This document shows, in pieces, positions 11,415-21,823 of a DNA stretch of 64,000 nucleotides (within the stretch, counting starts at the first letter, position 1; each line of letters opens with the position of its first letter). The notes below the pieces were generated by a model. The model was not told the origin of the DNA, ran no database searches, and saw only the letters and a program-made list of their open reading frames with translations. The stretch lies in contig NZ_JAEKFH010000003.1 of assembly GCF_016650695.1 (NCBI RefSeq), forward strand, positions 2,128,001 to 2,192,000. The letters are read 5' to 3'. The DNA comes from Pseudomonas sp. TH41. Lineage in GTDB: Bacteria > Pseudomonadota > Gammaproteobacteria > Pseudomonadales > Pseudomonadaceae. The translations under genes were made by a program, and so were the position numbers.

Positions 11415-11482
11415 GTAAAACGCCAGAGCCTTCGTGGCTCGCTCCCGACTCTTTTCTGAAAAGAAAGGGAGCTACGTTTTAC
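11415..11482. other. Compact three-way-junction palindrome between lysM gene and def
   Basis: An outer 8-bp stem, GTAAAACG (11415-11422) with CGTTTTAC (11475-11482), encloses two hairpins. The first is GAGCC-ttcgt-GGCTC (11426-11440). The second is GCTCCC (11441-11446) with GGGAGC (11467-11472), holding an inner CTTTT-ctg-AAAAG stem (11451-11463). Every helix is perfectly paired and the two hairpins abut. It could form in the def leader RNA, the LysM leader RNA on the other strand, or as a DNA cruciform. Function unknown. Confidence 0.55.
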
Positions 11483-11558
11483 AACGATAGCCTGCATCTT
11501 CTTCGGACCCGTCAGGCCATCGACCCGACTTTACCTCACACGTGCAGCAAATAAGCTT

Positions 11559-12065
11559 ATGGCCATTTTAGACATCCTCGAATTCCCCGACTCGCGCCTG
11601 CGCACTATCGCCAAACCTGTGGCCGTAGTGGACGACGAAGTGCGTCAGTTGGTCGATGACATGTTTGAAACAATGTATGAAGCGCCAGGCATCGGCCTTG
11701 CCGCGACCCAGGTCAACGTGCACAAACGTATCGTCGTGATGGACCTCTCCGAAGACCGCAGCGAACCCAGGGTGTTCATCAACCCCGAGTTCGAAACCCT
11801 GACCGACGAGATGGAGCAGTATCAGGAAGGTTGCCTCTCGGTGCCGGGCTTCTACGAAAACGTCGATCGCCCACAGAAGGTCAAAATCAAGGCGCTGGAC
11901 CGCGACGGCCAACCCTACGAGCTGATTGCCGAAGGCCTGCTCGCCGTGTGCATCCAGCATGAATGCGACCACCTCAACGGCAAATTGTTCGTTGATTACC
12001 TGTCTAATCTCAAGCGCGACCGAATCAAGAAGAAACTGGAAAAGCTCCATCGCCAGAACGCTTGA
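11559..12065 (+). CDS. def: Peptide deformylase
   Basis: A 168-residue metalloenzyme that removes the formyl group from the N-terminal methionine of new proteins. All three family motifs are present: GIGLAATQ (44-51), EGCLS with metal ligand C92, and QHECDH with H134, catalytic E135 and H138. It is upstream of fmt, which adds the formyl group, but a clear terminator at 12080 separates them, so fmt also needs its own promoter or read-through. The ribosome site is weak. Confidence 0.97.
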   Translation: MAILDILEFPDSRLRTIAKPVAVVDDEVRQLVDDMFETMYEAPGIGLAATQVNVHKRIVVMDLSEDRSEPRVFINPEFETLTDEMEQYQEGCLSVPGFYENVDRPQKVKIKALDRDGQPYELIAEGLLAVCIQHECDHLNGKLFVDYLSNLKRDRIKKKLEKLHRQNA

Positions 12066-12079
12066 TGCCCTCCTTTCAA

Positions 12080-12108
12080 AGGCTTGCTGCGGCAAGCCTT
12101 TTTCTTTT
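12080..12108 (+). terminator. Rho-independent terminator after def
   Basis: Perfect 8-bp stem AGGCTTGC / GCAAGCCT with loop TGCG (12080-12099), followed by TTTTTCTTTT. It lies between def and fmt. Confidence 0.85.
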
Positions 12109-12136
12109 GCGACTGCTTTGTAAATGAGAGTTTTCC

Positions 12137-13096
12137 ATGACTGAGCCACTGCGCATCGTCTTTGCCGGCACCCCGGAATTCGCCGCTGAACACCTCAAGG
12201 CCCTGCTCGACAGCCCTTACGAGATCGTCGCGGTCTACACCCAACCGGACCGTCCGGCGGGCCGTGGGCAAAAGCTGATGCCGAGCCCGGTCAAGCAGCT
12301 TGCTCTAGAGCACAATATCCCGGTGTTGCAGCCGCCGACCCTGCGCAATGAAGACGCTCAGGCTGAACTGGCCGCGCTCAAACCGGACTTGCTGGTGGTG
12401 GTCGCCTACGGCTTGATCCTGCCGCAAGTGGTGCTCGATATTCCGCGCCTGGGCTGCATCAACAGCCATGCCTCGCTGCTGCCACGCTGGCGCGGTGCGG
12501 CGCCGATCCAGCGTGCCGTCGAAGCGGGCGACCGCGAAAGCGGCGTGACCGTAATGCGCATGGAACTGGGCCTCGATACCGGCCCGATGTTGCTCAAAGT
12601 CATCACGCCGATTACCGGTGAAGACACCGGCGGCAGTCTCCATGACCGTCTGGCCGAAATGGGCCCACCGGCGGTGATTCAAGCGATTGCCGGCCTCGCG
12701 GCGGGAACGCTGGAAGGCGAAGTCCAGGACGACAGCCTCGCCACGTATGCTCATAAATTGAACAAAGACGAAGCGCGCATCGACTGGAATCGCCCGGCGG
12801 TTGAACTGGAGCGTCTGGTTCGTGCCTTCAACCCATGGCCGATTACCCACAGCACGCTGAACGGCGAAGCGCTGAAAGTACTGGCTGCCAGCCTCGCTGA
12901 AGGGAAGGGCGCGCCAGGTGAAATCCTCAGCGCCAGCAAGGACGGCTTGATCGTCGCGTGCGGCGAACAGGCCCTGTGCCTGACCCGCCTGCAATTACCC
13001 GGTGGCAAAGCGCTGAACTTCAGCGACCTGTTCAACAGCCGGCGTGAGAAATTCGCCGTCGGCACCGTCCTCGGTCAAGCGGCGGACGCCCAATGA
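12137..13096 (+). CDS. fmt: Methionyl-tRNA formyltransferase
   Basis: A 319-residue enzyme that formylates initiator Met-tRNA using 10-formyltetrahydrofolate. The N-terminal formyltransferase domain starts [15 protein letters not shown] and contains the catalytic segment [22 protein letters not shown]-terminal tRNA-binding OB-fold domain starts near residue 205. Its stop overlaps the rsmB start (ATGA at 13093-13096), indicating translational coupling. Confidence 0.97.
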   Translation: MTEPLRIVFAGTPEFAAEHLKALLDSPYEIVAVYTQPDRPAGRGQKLMPSPVKQLALEHNIPVLQPPTLRNEDAQAELAALKPDLLVVVAYGLILPQVVLDIPRLGCINSHASLLPRWRGAAPIQRAVEAGDRESGVTVMRMELGLDTGPMLLKVITPITGEDTGGSLHDRLAEMGPPAVIQAIAGLAAGTLEGEVQDDSLATYAHKLNKDEARIDWNRPAVELERLVRAFNPWPITHSTLNGEALKVLAASLAEGKGAPGEILSASKDGLIVACGEQALCLTRLQLPGGKALNFSDLFNSRREKFAVGTVLGQAADAQ

Positions 13097-14403
13097 ACCC
13101 ACGTCTGGCCGCCGCCAAGGCACTTGCTGCAGTTCTCAACGGAAAAGCCTCACTCAACAGTTCTCTGCCGACACAAATGGACAAGGTCGAGGACCGCGAC
13201 CGCGGCTTCACCCAGGACCTGGCGTTCGGCACGGCTCGTTGGCAGCCGCGTTTGTCGGCACTGGCGGCCAAGTTGTTACAGAAGCCGTTCAAGGCGGCCG
13301 ACGCGGATGTTGAAGCGTTGTTGCTGGTTGGCCTCTACCAATTGCTCTACACCCGGGTTCCGGCCCACGCCGCCATTGGCGAAACCGTCGGTTGCGCCGA
13401 CAAGCTGAAAAAACCCTGGGCCAAGGCGTTGCTTAACGCCGTGCTGCGCCGTGCCCAGCGTGAAAGCGAAGCGCTACTGGCCGAGCTGGAACACGATCCG
13501 GTAGTGCGTACCGCGCATCCGCGCTGGCTGCAAAAATCCCTGAAGGCGTTCTGGCCTGAGCAGTGGGAAGCCATTTGCGCGGCGAACAACGCCCATCCGC
13601 CGATGATTTTGCGGGTCAACCGTCGTCATCACACCCGCGATGCGTATCTCGGGTTACTGACCGACGCCGGCATCGCCGCCACACCGTGTGTTTACAGTCA
13701 GGACGGCATCATCCTCGAGGCCGCTACCGACGTGCGCAGCCTGCCGGGTTTCGCCGAGGGCTGGATCAGCGTGCAGGACGAAGCGGCGCAACTGGCCGCG
13801 GACTTGCTGGACCTGGCGCCGGGCCAACGGGTGCTGGACGCTTGCTGTGCCCCGGGCGGAAAGACCTGTCACATCCTGGAAGCCGAGCCGGCACTGGCCG
13901 GCGTGGTGGCGGTGGACCTCGAAGCCAAGCGTCTGGTGCGGGTGCGGGAAAACCTCGCGCGCCTGGGCTTGAGCGCCGAACTGATCGCAGCCGACGGCCG
14001 CGACACGGCGACCTGGTGGGACGGCAAGCCGTTTCAGCGCATTCTGCTGGACGCACCGTGCTCGGCCACCGGCGTGATTCGTCGTCACCCCGACATCAAG
14101 CTGACCCGCCAACCCGATGACATCGCCGCGCTGGCGGTGCTTCAGGGCGAGCTGCTGGACGCCCTGTGGATAACTCTGGAAGTGGGCGGCATTTTGCTCT
14201 ACGCCACCTGCTCCACGCTGCCGACCGAAAACACTGAGGTGATCGAAGCGTTCCTCGCTCGTACGCCAGGCGCCCGTGAACTGGACCTCGCCACGCAGGC
14301 TGGCATCAAGCAGCCTCATGGTCGCCAGTTACTGGCCCAGGAAGGCGGCCACGACGGGTTCTACTACGCCAAGCTGATCAAGATCGCGGCCACGCGCGGT
14401 TAA
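13093..14403 (+). CDS. rsmB: 16S rRNA m5C967 methyltransferase
   Basis: A 436-residue enzyme that methylates C967 of 16S rRNA using SAM. The N-terminal ~140 residues are NusB-like and RNA-binding; the C-terminal half is the Rossmann methyltransferase. SAM motif [10 protein letters not shown] is followed by the two cysteine motifs of RNA m5C enzymes, DAPCSATG and YATCST. The start overlaps the fmt stop by 4 bases and trkA begins 22 bp downstream, so fmt-rsmB-trkA is probably one unit. Confidence 0.96.
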   Translation: MNPRLAAAKALAAVLNGKASLNSSLPTQMDKVEDRDRGFTQDLAFGTARWQPRLSALAAKLLQKPFKAADADVEALLLVGLYQLLYTRVPAHAAIGETVGCADKLKKPWAKALLNAVLRRAQRESEALLAELEHDPVVRTAHPRWLQKSLKAFWPEQWEAICAANNAHPPMILRVNRRHHTRDAYLGLLTDAGIAATPCVYSQDGIILEAATDVRSLPGFAEGWISVQDEAAQLAADLLDLAPGQRVLDACCAPGGKTCHILEAEPALAGVVAVDLEAKRLVRVRENLARLGLSAELIAADGRDTATWWDGKPFQRILLDAPCSATGVIRRHPDIKLTRQPDDIAALAVLQGELLDALWITLEVGGILLYATCSTLPTENTEVIEAFLARTPGARELDLATQAGIKQPHGRQLLAQEGGHDGFYYAKLIKIAATRG

Positions 14404-14425
14404 ACGGATTCAATGGAGTGACTGG

Positions 14426-15799
14426 ATGAAAATCATCATCCTCGGTGCGGGGCAGGTCGGCGGTTCACTGGCTGAACATTTGGCCAGCGAGGCTAACGAC
14501 ATTACCGTGGTCGACACTGACGGCGAACGCCTGCGCGATCTCGGTGATCGATTGGACATCCGCACCGTGCAGGGCCGAGGCTCGCTGCCGACCGTGCTGC
14601 GTCAGGCGGGCGCGGACGACGCCGACATGCTGGTGGCGGTGACCAACAGCGACGAAACCAACATGGTTGCCTGTCAGGTCGCTCACACGCTGTTTCACAC
14701 CCCGACCAAAATCGCCCGGGTCCGCGAAGCCGCCTACCTCACTCGCTCCGAGCTGTTCGATAACGAAGCGATTCCCGTGGACGTACTGATCAGCCCGGAA
14801 CAAGTGGTCACCAACTACATCAAGCGCCTGATCCAGCATCCGGGTGCATTGCAGGTGATTGACTTCGCCGAAGGCAAGGCGCAATTGGTGGCGGTGAAGG
14901 CCTATTACGGCGGACCGCTGGTAGGTCAGCAACTGCGGCAATTGCGCGAGCATATGCCGAACGTCGAAACCCGCGTCGCGGCGATTTTTCGTCGTGACCG
15001 ACCGATTTTGCCCCAAGGTGACACGGTCATCGAGGCAGACGACGAAGTCTTTTTCATCGCGGCCAAAGCGAATATTCGTGCGGTGATGAGCGAAATGCGC
15101 CGCCTGGATGAAACCTACAAACGCATCGTCATCGCCGGTGGCGGGCAGATCGGTGAACGCCTGGCCGAGGCCATCGAAAGCCGCTACCAAGTAAAAATTA
15201 TTGAGATGAACCCGGCACGCTGCCGCCACCTTTCAGACACCCTGGACAGCACCGTGGTGTTGCAGGGCAGCGCCTCGGACCGTGATCTATTGCTGGAGGA
15301 GAACATCGCCGATGCGGACCTCTTCCTGGCCCTGACCAACGACGACGAAGCCAACATCATGTCCTCGCTGCTGGCCAAACGGCTGGGCGCGAAGAAGGTG
15401 ATGACAATCATCAACAACCCGGCTTACGTTGATTTGATCCAGGGTGGCGACATCGACATCGCGATCAGCCCGCAACTGGCGACCATCGGTACCTTGCTGG
15501 CCCATGTGCGTCGTGGCGATATCGTCAGTGTGCATTCATTGCGCCGGGGTGCGGCGGAAGCCATCGAGGCGATTGCCCATGGCGATGCGAAGTCGAGCAA
15601 GGTGATTGGCAAGGCCATCGAGCATATTGGTTTGCCGCCGGGCACCACGATTGGCGCGATCATTCGTGATGAAGAGGTGATCATTGCGCATGACGATACG
15701 GTGATCGCTGCGGGTGATCATGTGATTTTGTTCCTTGTGGATAAGAAGCATATCCGGGATGTGGAGAAGCTGTTTCATGTGGGGTTGAGCTTCTTCTGA
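14426..15799 (+). CDS. trkA: Trk potassium uptake regulatory subunit TrkA
   Basis: A 457-residue peripheral membrane protein that binds NAD(H) and gates the Trk K+ channel. It has two tandem RCK halves: RCK_N starting at residue 1 ([16 protein letters not shown]) and again at about 232 ([17 protein letters not shown]), each followed by an RCK_C domain. A GGAGTG site precedes the ATG. No trkH or trkG lies nearby, as is usual. Confidence 0.96.
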   Translation: MKIIILGAGQVGGSLAEHLASEANDITVVDTDGERLRDLGDRLDIRTVQGRGSLPTVLRQAGADDADMLVAVTNSDETNMVACQVAHTLFHTPTKIARVREAAYLTRSELFDNEAIPVDVLISPEQVVTNYIKRLIQHPGALQVIDFAEGKAQLVAVKAYYGGPLVGQQLRQLREHMPNVETRVAAIFRRDRPILPQGDTVIEADDEVFFIAAKANIRAVMSEMRRLDETYKRIVIAGGGQIGERLAEAIESRYQVKIIEMNPARCRHLSDTLDSTVVLQGSASDRDLLLEENIADADLFLALTNDDEANIMSSLLAKRLGAKKVMTIINNPAYVDLIQGGDIDIAISPQLATIGTLLAHVRRGDIVSVHSLRRGAAEAIEAIAHGDAKSSKVIGKAIEHIGLPPGTTIGAIIRDEEVIIAHDDTVIAAGDHVILFLVDKKHIRDVEKLFHVGLSFF

Positions 15800-15828
15800 T
15801 CCAGATGCTGGGTGTTGCATAAATCGCC

Positions 15829-15894
15829 AAGATCGCAGCCTTCGGCAGCTCCTACGCCGATCTCTGTAGGAGCTGCCGAAGGCTGCGATCTTTT
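15829..15894. repeat. REP-type palindrome, family A, copy 3
   Basis: Family A arms (GATCGCAGCCTTCGGCAGC and complement) with a ~10-bp loop, between trkA and the TPR gene. It may end the fmt-rsmB-trkA transcript. Confidence 0.85.
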
Positions 15895-15924
15895 GATCTT
15901 CGCTGCATTAAAGGAAATCCAACC

Positions 15925-16239
15925 ATGCTCGAATCCCTGGAAAAAATTCTCGCCAAGGGTGTGGATAACTCATTGCTGCGCTTCGGACTGGGCAAGGGTT
16001 ATCTGGATCTTGGGGAAAACGCCAAGGCCGCCGAGCATTTCCAGCGCTGCGTCGAGTTCGACCCAAAGTACTCGGCCGCCTGGAAGCTGTTGGGCAAGGC
16101 CCATCTGGCGCTGGCGGACTATCCGGCGGCGCGTCAGGCGTGGGAACAGGGTGTGGAAGCCGCTCGCACCCATGGCGACAAGCAGGCGGAGAAGGAAATG
16201 ACGGTGTTTCTCAAAAAGCTCGATCGTCAGGCGCTCTGA
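15925..16239 (+). CDS. Small TPR-repeat protein
   Basis: A 104-residue protein with no signal peptide. Two tetratricopeptide repeats are visible: one around residues 18-48 (FGLGKGYLDLGENAKAAEHF) and one around 50-85 (AAWKLLGKAHLALADYPAAR). TPRs mediate protein-protein contacts, so it is probably a cytosolic adaptor; partner unknown. An AAGGAAA ribosome site precedes the ATG. Its TGA directly abuts the stop codon of the oppositely transcribed PilZ-like gene (16239/16240). Confidence 0.8.
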   Translation: MLESLEKILAKGVDNSLLRFGLGKGYLDLGENAKAAEHFQRCVEFDPKYSAAWKLLGKAHLALADYPAARQAWEQGVEAARTHGDKQAEKEMTVFLKKLDRQAL

Positions 16240-16479
16240 TTAGAGATACCGCAAGCCAATCCCTTCGGCATCCACCTGCACCACTTCCATGCGAACCCGC
16301 GGCGCGCCTGTGGGTAAACCCTGCACCTGACCAAAGACCACTGCACCCTTTGGTAAAGATGACAGGCCCGAATGCTTGACGTAGACACCCGTGGTCGAGA
16401 GGTTACGGGTCTGGCCCAGGCACTCACCGAAGCTTTCATGGCTGATCTTGATGGGAAACGATTTGCGGTGTTCGGACAT
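16240..16479 (-). CDS. Small PilZ-like domain protein with incomplete c-di-GMP motif
   Basis: A 79-residue single-domain protein starting MSEHRKSF. The second PilZ motif, [D/N]xSxxG, is present as NLSTTG around residues 27-32. The N-terminal RxxxR motif is not: the sequence there is HRKSFPIK. By family knowledge, loss of RxxxR usually weakens or abolishes c-di-GMP binding, so it may act through proteins instead. A longer frame upstream runs into the REPIN at 16498 and is unlikely to be coding. A PilZ gene beside the lipid A acyltransferase gene is conserved in Pseudomonas. Confidence 0.75.
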   Translation of the reverse strand: MSEHRKSFPIKISHESFGECLGQTRNLSTTGVYVKHSGLSSLPKGAVVFGQVQGLPTGAPRVRMEVVQVDAEGIGLRYL

Positions 16480-16497
16480 CTTCTGCGCCCTTTTATT

Positions 16498-16598
16498 GTA
16501 GGAGCGAGCTTGCTCGCGATGAACGTGAACGCTAACGAATGCTGCATGGGCGAAACGCGGCGCCCTCAAGACCATCGCGAGCGAGCTCGCTCCTACAA
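16498..16598. repeat. REPIN (paired REP with ~55-bp core), inverse orientation
   Basis: Terminal arms GTAGGAGCGAGCTTGCTCGC and its complement enclose a ~55-bp core. Read on the minus strand, the core aligns with those of the elements at 35965 and 49620. It lies in front of the PilZ-like gene and ends 1 bp before a TTATCCACA 9-mer (16600-16608). Confidence 0.85.
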
Positions 16599-16624
16599 GT
16601 TATCCACAGAGCGTGCCAAGTGCA

Positions 16625-17512
16625 TCAATACCAGCGCTCTTCGCCCGGCGGCCGCTTCTTGAAGCGCTTCATGCTCCACATGTATTGGCTCGGATACGCC
16701 CGCACGTAGCGCTCGACGACCTGGCTCATGGCGGCGCAGGAGGTCTCGGTATCGGTGCTGTACATGGCCTCTGGCGCAGCTTCTAGGATCACTTTGTAGC
16801 CCGAACCATCCGGCAGTCGCAGGGCGTGCAGAAACACCCCTACCGCCTTGCCGCCGGCCAACATGTTAGGTACAAACTTGCTGGTCAGCGCCTGAGTAGC
16901 AAAGAACGGCACAAAGATCCCGGCGGATTCGGCCGGTTCCGGGTCAGCGGGAATGCCCACTGCACCACCTTTGCGCACTTCCTTGATCACACTGAGGATG
17001 CCTTCCTTGGTGGAAGCGGCGACTCTGTTACCCAGTTGCACGCGTTGCTTGCGCAGCAATTCATCCACCGCCTTCAACTTTGGCGGACGGTAAAAAATGA
17101 TCGGCTTGCACTGGCTGCAATAGAAGTGGTTCAACACTTCCCAGTTGCCCAGGTGACTGGTGATCCCGACCACGCCTTTGCCAGAAGCGAGTGCGTCCTT
17201 TAATACGTCGAGGCCTTCGACTTCGCGCACCAGATCAATAGAGCGCTGAGCCGGCCAGATCCAGGCGCAGGCGCTTTCAGTCAGGGACTTGCCGATGTCT
17301 TTGAGGCTCTGGCCAACCAGGCGCTCACGCTCAACCGGGTCCATGTCCGGGAAGCACTTGGACAGATTGATCCGCACCACGTCACGGGAACGGTTAGGGG
17401 TTTTCCACATCACCCAGCCAATGGCCGAGCCCACGGCCTGCACTGCCCGCCACGGGAGCAGGGCAAACAGCCGAAGAGCGCCTACCAGCAAGGCGCCTTT
17501 AAACTTATCCAC
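16625..17512 (-). CDS. Lipid A biosynthesis lauroyl acyltransferase (HtrB/LpxL family)
   Basis: A 295-residue inner-membrane enzyme that transfers a secondary acyl chain from acyl-ACP onto lipid A. An N-terminal hydrophobic anchor spans about residues 8-36. The catalytic HX4E motif is in SHLGNWE (near residue 119), typical of HtrB/MsbB proteins. The C-terminus keeps YPSQYMWSMKRFKKRP. A DnaA-box 9-mer (17506-17514) overlaps its first codons. Which acyl chain and position it uses cannot be read from the sequence. Confidence 0.92.
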   Translation of the reverse strand: MDKFKGALLVGALRLFALLPWRAVQAVGSAIGWVMWKTPNRSRDVVRINLSKCFPDMDPVERERLVGQSLKDIGKSLTESACAWIWPAQRSIDLVREVEGLDVLKDALASGKGVVGITSHLGNWEVLNHFYCSQCKPIIFYRPPKLKAVDELLRKQRVQLGNRVAASTKEGILSVIKEVRKGGAVGIPADPEPAESAGIFVPFFATQALTSKFVPNMLAGGKAVGVFLHALRLPDGSGYKVILEAAPEAMYSTDTETSCAAMSQVVERYVRAYPSQYMWSMKRFKKRPPGEERWY

Positions 17513-17552
17513 AGGTCACTCCTGATCTTGTGCTGTGCGCGAGGCGGCTATT

Positions 17553-18110
17553 CTAACCGCCGTTGGCCAATGTCGCGTAGCGATCGCAATCCTGAGTGTG
17601 ATCCATGACCATGCCCGAGGCCTGCATCAGCGCGTAGCAAATGGTCGGACCGACGAACGTGAAACCGGCCTTTTTCAGGCCTTTGCTCATTTCCACGGCG
17701 ACGGGCGTGACCGCCGGGACTTCGGTGCGATCCTTGAAATGATTGATCACAGGCTTGCCACCGACGAACGACCAGAGAAACTCCACAGGGTCCTCCAGCG
17801 CCAGCCAGGCCTGGGCATTACGCCGGGCCGCATTGAGTTTGAGGCGGTTGCGGATAATGCCCGGATCGAGCATCAATTCATCGATTTCGGCGTCGCTCAT
17901 CTGCGCCACGCGTTGTACGTCGAAGCCGAACAGCGCCTCACGATAACGCTCACGTTTTCGCAGCACAGTGATCCAGGAGAGGCCGGCCTGGAACCCTTCG
18001 AGCAAAAGCAACTCGAACAATCCCTGCGCATCGCGTAGCGGCGTGCCCCACTCCTGATCGTGATAAGCCATGTACAGCGGATCTTCGGAACACCAAAAGC
18101 AGCGTGGCAT
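17553..18110 (-). CDS. tag: 3-methyladenine DNA glycosylase I
   Basis: A 185-residue base-excision enzyme that removes 3-methyladenine from alkylated DNA. It starts MPRCFWC. The zinc ligands of the family are all there: C4, H17, H171 and C175 (in DHTQDCD). The helix-hairpin-helix region follows ([21 protein letters not shown]). It diverges from glyQ with an ~80-bp gap; an open frame continuing upstream into glyQ on this strand is a shadow. Confidence 0.95.
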   Translation of the reverse strand: MPRCFWCSEDPLYMAYHDQEWGTPLRDAQGLFELLLLEGFQAGLSWITVLRKRERYREALFGFDVQRVAQMSDAEIDELMLDPGIIRNRLKLNAARRNAQAWLALEDPVEFLWSFVGGKPVINHFKDRTEVPAVTPVAVEMSKGLKKAGFTFVGPTICYALMQASGMVMDHTQDCDRYATLANGG

Positions 18111-18191
18111 AAGGCTCCAGGGGGCGTGCGCAGCAATGAATCGGGTATACTCCCGCTCTTTAAATCGCAGCCCAAGAAACAGGTGAATTTC

Positions 18192-19145
18192 GTGAGCCAG
18201 CCTACGCCAGCCGTGCGTACCTTCCAAGACTTGATCCTCGCGCTCCAGCAATACTGGGCCGAGCAAGGTTGCGTGGTACTTCAGCCCTACGATATGGAAG
18301 TAGGCGCCGGGACTTTCCACACGGCCACGTTTCTGCGCGCCATTGGCCCGGAAACCTGGAACGCCGCTTATGTGCAGCCCAGTCGTCGCCCGACTGACGG
18401 CCGCTACGGCGAAAACCCGAACCGTCTGCAGCACTACTACCAGTTTCAGGTTGTCCTGAAGCCGAACCCGGATAACTTCCAGGAACTGTACCTGGGCTCC
18501 CTCAAGCACGTCGGCCTGGACCCGTTGGTCCACGACATTCGCTTCGTGGAAGACAACTGGGAGTCGCCGACACTGGGCGCCTGGGGTCTGGGCTGGGAAG
18601 TCTGGCTCAACGGCATGGAAGTGACGCAGTTCACTTACTTCCAGCAAGCGGGCGGCATCGAGTGCTACCCGGTGACCGGCGAGATCACCTACGGTCTTGA
18701 GCGTCTGGCCATGTACCTGCAAGGCGTGGACTCGGTCTACGACCTGGTCTGGGCTGACGGTCCGTTCGGCAAAGTCACTTATGGCGACGTGTTCCACCAG
18801 AACGAAGTGGAGCAGTCGACCTACAACTTCGAACACGCCAACGTCGAGAAGCTGTTCGAATTGTTCGACTTCTACGAAAGCGAAGCCAAGCGCCTGATCG
18901 AACTCGACCAGCCGCTGCCGTTGCCAAGCTACGAAATGGTGTTGAAGGCCTCCCACACCTTCAACCTGCTGGATGCGCGCCGGGCAATCTCGGTAACCGC
19001 GCGTCAGCAATACATTCTGCGAGTGCGCACCCTGGCGCGTTCCGTTGCGCAAGCCTACCTGCTGGCTCGCGCCAAGCTGGGCTTCCCGATGGCGACCCCG
19101 GACCTGCGTGATGAAGTGTTGGCTAAGCTGGAGGCTGCACAATGA
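18192..19145 (+). CDS. glyQ: Glycyl-tRNA synthetase alpha subunit
   Basis: A 317-residue class II synthetase subunit with a GTG start giving [12 protein letters not shown], which matches the normal Pseudomonas N-terminus. It forms an alpha2beta2 enzyme with GlyS and carries the catalytic site for glycyl-adenylate. Seen: [35 protein letters not shown] and [14 protein letters not shown], characteristic of GlyQ. AGGTGA precedes the GTG. A TATACT hexamer at 18146 could be its -10 element, but no matching -35 is evident. The stop overlaps the glyS ATG. Confidence 0.97.
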   Translation: MSQPTPAVRTFQDLILALQQYWAEQGCVVLQPYDMEVGAGTFHTATFLRAIGPETWNAAYVQPSRRPTDGRYGENPNRLQHYYQFQVVLKPNPDNFQELYLGSLKHVGLDPLVHDIRFVEDNWESPTLGAWGLGWEVWLNGMEVTQFTYFQQAGGIECYPVTGEITYGLERLAMYLQGVDSVYDLVWADGPFGKVTYGDVFHQNEVEQSTYNFEHANVEKLFELFDFYESEAKRLIELDQPLPLPSYEMVLKASHTFNLLDARRAISVTARQQYILRVRTLARSVAQAYLLARAKLGFPMATPDLRDEVLAKLEAAQ

Positions 19146-21196
19146 GTGCTCTGGATTTTCTGGTTGAACTGGGCACTGAAGAACTGCCACCCAAAGCCCT
19201 GAACACCTTGGCTGAGGCGTTCCTGGCCGGTATCGACAAAGGCCTGCAAGCCGCTGGCCTGAACTACGAGACCAAAACCGTCTACGCCGCGCCGCGTCGT
19301 CTGGCTGTGCTGATCACCGCGCTGTCGACCCAGCAGCCCGATCGCAGCATCAACCTCGATGGCCCGCCACGTCAGGCCGCGTTCGATGCCGAAGGCAACC
19401 CGACGCAAGCGGCACTGGGCTTCGCCAAGAAGTGCGGCGTCGACCTGAGTGAAATCGACCAGAGCGGCGCGAAACTGCGCTACAGCCAAAGCATTGCCGG
19501 CAAGCCGACCGCGAGCCTGTTGCCGACCATCGTCGAAGATTCCCTGAATGACCTGCCTATCCCCAAGCGCATGCGCTGGGGTGCCCGCAAGGAAGAATTC
19601 GTTCGCCCGACCCAGTGGCTGGTGATGCTGCTCGGTGATCAGGTTATCGACTGCACGATCCTCGCCCAGAAGGCGGGGCGCGACTCCCGTGGTCACCGCT
19701 TCCATCACCCGGAAAGCGTACGCATCACCTCGCCGGCCAATTACCTGGCCGACCTGCGTGCCGCTTACGTACTGGCCGACTCCAACGAGCGTCGCGAGTT
19801 GATCAGCAAGCGCACCGAAGAGCTGGCAACGATGCAGGAAGGGACGGCGATCGTTCCTCCGGCCTTGCTTGACGAAGTGACCGCGCTGGTTGAATGGCCG
19901 GTGCCGTTGGTGTGCTCGTTCGAGGAGCGTTTCCTCGACGTGCCGCAAGAAGCCCTGATCACCACCATGCAGGACAACCAGAAGTATTTCTGCCTGCTGG
20001 ATGCCGAGGGCAAGTTGCTGCCACGTTTCATTACCGTGGCCAACATCGAAAGCAAAGACCCGCAGCAAATCATCGCCGGTAACGAGAAAGTGGTTCGCCC
20101 ACGCCTGACCGACGCCGAGTTCTTCTTCAAGCAAGACAAGAAGCAGAAACTCGAAGACTTCAACCTGCGTCTGCAAAACGTGGTGTTCCAGGAAAAACTC
20201 GGCAGCGTCTACGACAAGGCCGAGCGCGTTTCCAAACTCGCCGCGTTCATCGCTCAACGTATTGGTGGCAACGCAGCCTGGGCTTCCCGTGCCGGCCTGC
20301 TGTCCAAGTGCGACCTGGCGACCGAGATGGTCGGTGAGTTCCCGGAGATGCAAGGTGTCGCCGGTTACTACTACGCCCTCAACGACGGCGAGCCGGAAGA
20401 GGTGGCCCTGGCGCTGAACGAGCAGTACATGCCTCGCGGTGCCGGCGCTGAACTGCCGACCACCCTGACCGGTGCGGCCGTGGCCATCGCCGACAAACTC
20501 GACACGCTGGTCGGTATCTTCGGCATCGGCATGCTGCCGACCGGTAGCAAAGACCCGTATGCCCTTCGCCGCGCTGCGCTGGGTGTGTTGCGGATCCTGA
20601 TCGACAAGAAACTCGACCTCGACCTGAACGACGCCGTGGCGTTTGCCGTGAATGCGTTCGGTGCCAAGGTCAAGGCTGCCGGCCTTAACGACTCGGTGCT
20701 GGAGTTCATCTTCGACCGTCTGCGTGCCCGTTACGAAGACGAAGGGGTCGACGTCGGGACTTACTTGTCGGTCCGCGCCCTGAAACCGGGTTCGGCGCTG
20801 GACTTCGACCAGCGCGTACAAGCGGTAGAGGCGTTCCGCAAATTGCCGGAAGCCGCTGCACTGGCCGCGGTGAACAAGCGCGTTTCGAACTTGCTGAGCA
20901 AGGTAGAAGGCTCTGTTCCTTCGGTCGTTGAAGCCAAGTACTTCGATAACGCTAACGAGTTTTCCCTGTATTCGGCGATCCAGCAAGCGGACCAGGCTGT
21001 GCAGCCAATGGCCGCCGCGCGTCAATACAGCGAATCCCTGGCGCGCCTGGCTGCCTTGCGTGAGCCGGTGGATGCGTTCTTCGAAGCGGTGATGGTCAAC
21101 GCGGAAGATGCCAAGGTTCGCGCCAACCGTTATGCGCTGCTGGCGCGTCTGCGTGGGCTGTTCCTCGGCGTCGCCGACATCTCGCTGCTGGGTTGA
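19142..21196 (+). CDS. glyS: Glycyl-tRNA synthetase beta subunit
   Basis: A 684-residue tRNA-binding partner of GlyQ. The N-terminal segment [15 protein letters not shown] and the motif [17 protein letters not shown] are typical of GlyS. The central HD-like region and the C-terminal DALR-type anticodon domain (about 580-680) are of normal length. ATG overlaps the glyQ stop (ATGA, 19142-19145), fitting equal translation of the two subunits. gmhB follows after 10 bp. Confidence 0.97.
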   Translation: MSALDFLVELGTEELPPKALNTLAEAFLAGIDKGLQAAGLNYETKTVYAAPRRLAVLITALSTQQPDRSINLDGPPRQAAFDAEGNPTQAALGFAKKCGVDLSEIDQSGAKLRYSQSIAGKPTASLLPTIVEDSLNDLPIPKRMRWGARKEEFVRPTQWLVMLLGDQVIDCTILAQKAGRDSRGHRFHHPESVRITSPANYLADLRAAYVLADSNERRELISKRTEELATMQEGTAIVPPALLDEVTALVEWPVPLVCSFEERFLDVPQEALITTMQDNQKYFCLLDAEGKLLPRFITVANIESKDPQQIIAGNEKVVRPRLTDAEFFFKQDKKQKLEDFNLRLQNVVFQEKLGSVYDKAERVSKLAAFIAQRIGGNAAWASRAGLLSKCDLATEMVGEFPEMQGVAGYYYALNDGEPEEVALALNEQYMPRGAGAELPTTLTGAAVAIADKLDTLVGIFGIGMLPTGSKDPYALRRAALGVLRILIDKKLDLDLNDAVAFAVNAFGAKVKAAGLNDSVLEFIFDRLRARYEDEGVDVGTYLSVRALKPGSALDFDQRVQAVEAFRKLPEAAALAAVNKRVSNLLSKVEGSVPSVVEAKYFDNANEFSLYSAIQQADQAVQPMAAARQYSESLARLAALREPVDAFFEAVMVNAEDAKVRANRYALLARLRGLFLGVADISLLG

Positions 21197-21206
21197 GGGG
21201 CTGCTG

Positions 21207-21740
21207 TTGAAACTGCTGATTCTCGATCGGGACGGTGTGATCAATTACGACTCCGACGCTTACATCAAGTCGGTGGATGAGTGGATTCCGCTGCCGGGTT
21301 CGATCGCAGCCATCGCGCAGTTAAGCAAGGCCGGCTGGACGGTAGCGGTCGCTACCAACCAGTCGGGCATCGCTCGCGGCTATTACGACATCGCTACCCT
21401 GGACGCCATGCACGAGCGCTTGCGCTCGTTGGTGGTAGAGCAGGGTGGTGAGGTCGGGCTGATCGTCTATTGCCCGCACGGGCCAGACGAAGGCTGCGAT
21501 TGCCGCAAGCCGAAACCCGGGATGTTGAAAACCATCGCCGCGTATTACAACGTATCGCTGACTAATCTATGGTTCGTCGGCGACAGTCTCGGTGACCTGG
21601 AAGCCGCCAAAGCCGTCGATTCTCAGCCAGTTTTGGTAAAGACCGGGAAAGGCGAAAAGACTCTGGGCAAGACCCTACCGGCAGGCACCTTGATTTTTGA
21701 CGATCTGGCGGCGATTGCCGCAGAACTTATCCACAATTAG
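21207..21740 (+). CDS. gmhB: D-glycero-beta-D-manno-heptose-1,7-bisphosphate 7-phosphatase
   Basis: A 177-residue HAD-family phosphatase in the ADP-heptose pathway of LPS inner core. The nucleophile motif LILDRDGVIN has both aspartates. The zinc-binding loop CPHGPDEGCDCRKP is diagnostic for GmhB, and FVGDSLGDLEAA is the last HAD motif. The start is a TTG after GAGGGG, giving MKLLILDRDG; earlier in-frame starts lie inside glyS. A DnaA-box 9-mer (21727-21735) overlaps its last codons. Confidence 0.95.
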   Translation: MKLLILDRDGVINYDSDAYIKSVDEWIPLPGSIAAIAQLSKAGWTVAVATNQSGIARGYYDIATLDAMHERLRSLVVEQGGEVGLIVYCPHGPDEGCDCRKPKPGMLKTIAAYYNVSLTNLWFVGDSLGDLEAAKAVDSQPVLVKTGKGEKTLGKTLPAGTLIFDDLAAIAAELIHN

Positions 21741-21823
21741 AGTGCTTCTGAAGATTCCTGACAAAGGATTGATCGGGGGTGCGCTTGAATAGGCGGGCAT
21801 TGCCCGCAACGGTAAACGTCGCC

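Noticed and set aside
18146..18151. TATACT as the glyQ promoter -10
   Set aside because: No plausible -35 hexamer lies 16-18 bp upstream, so I kept it only as a remark under glyQ.
17553..19190. A long minus-strand frame extending the tag gene to 545 codons
   Set aside because: Only the last 185 codons match Tag; the upstream part lies opposite glyQ and is not conserved.
19055..21244. A 729-codon open frame opposite glyS
   Set aside because: Antisense shadow; glyS on the plus strand has full family motifs and coupled translation with glyQ.
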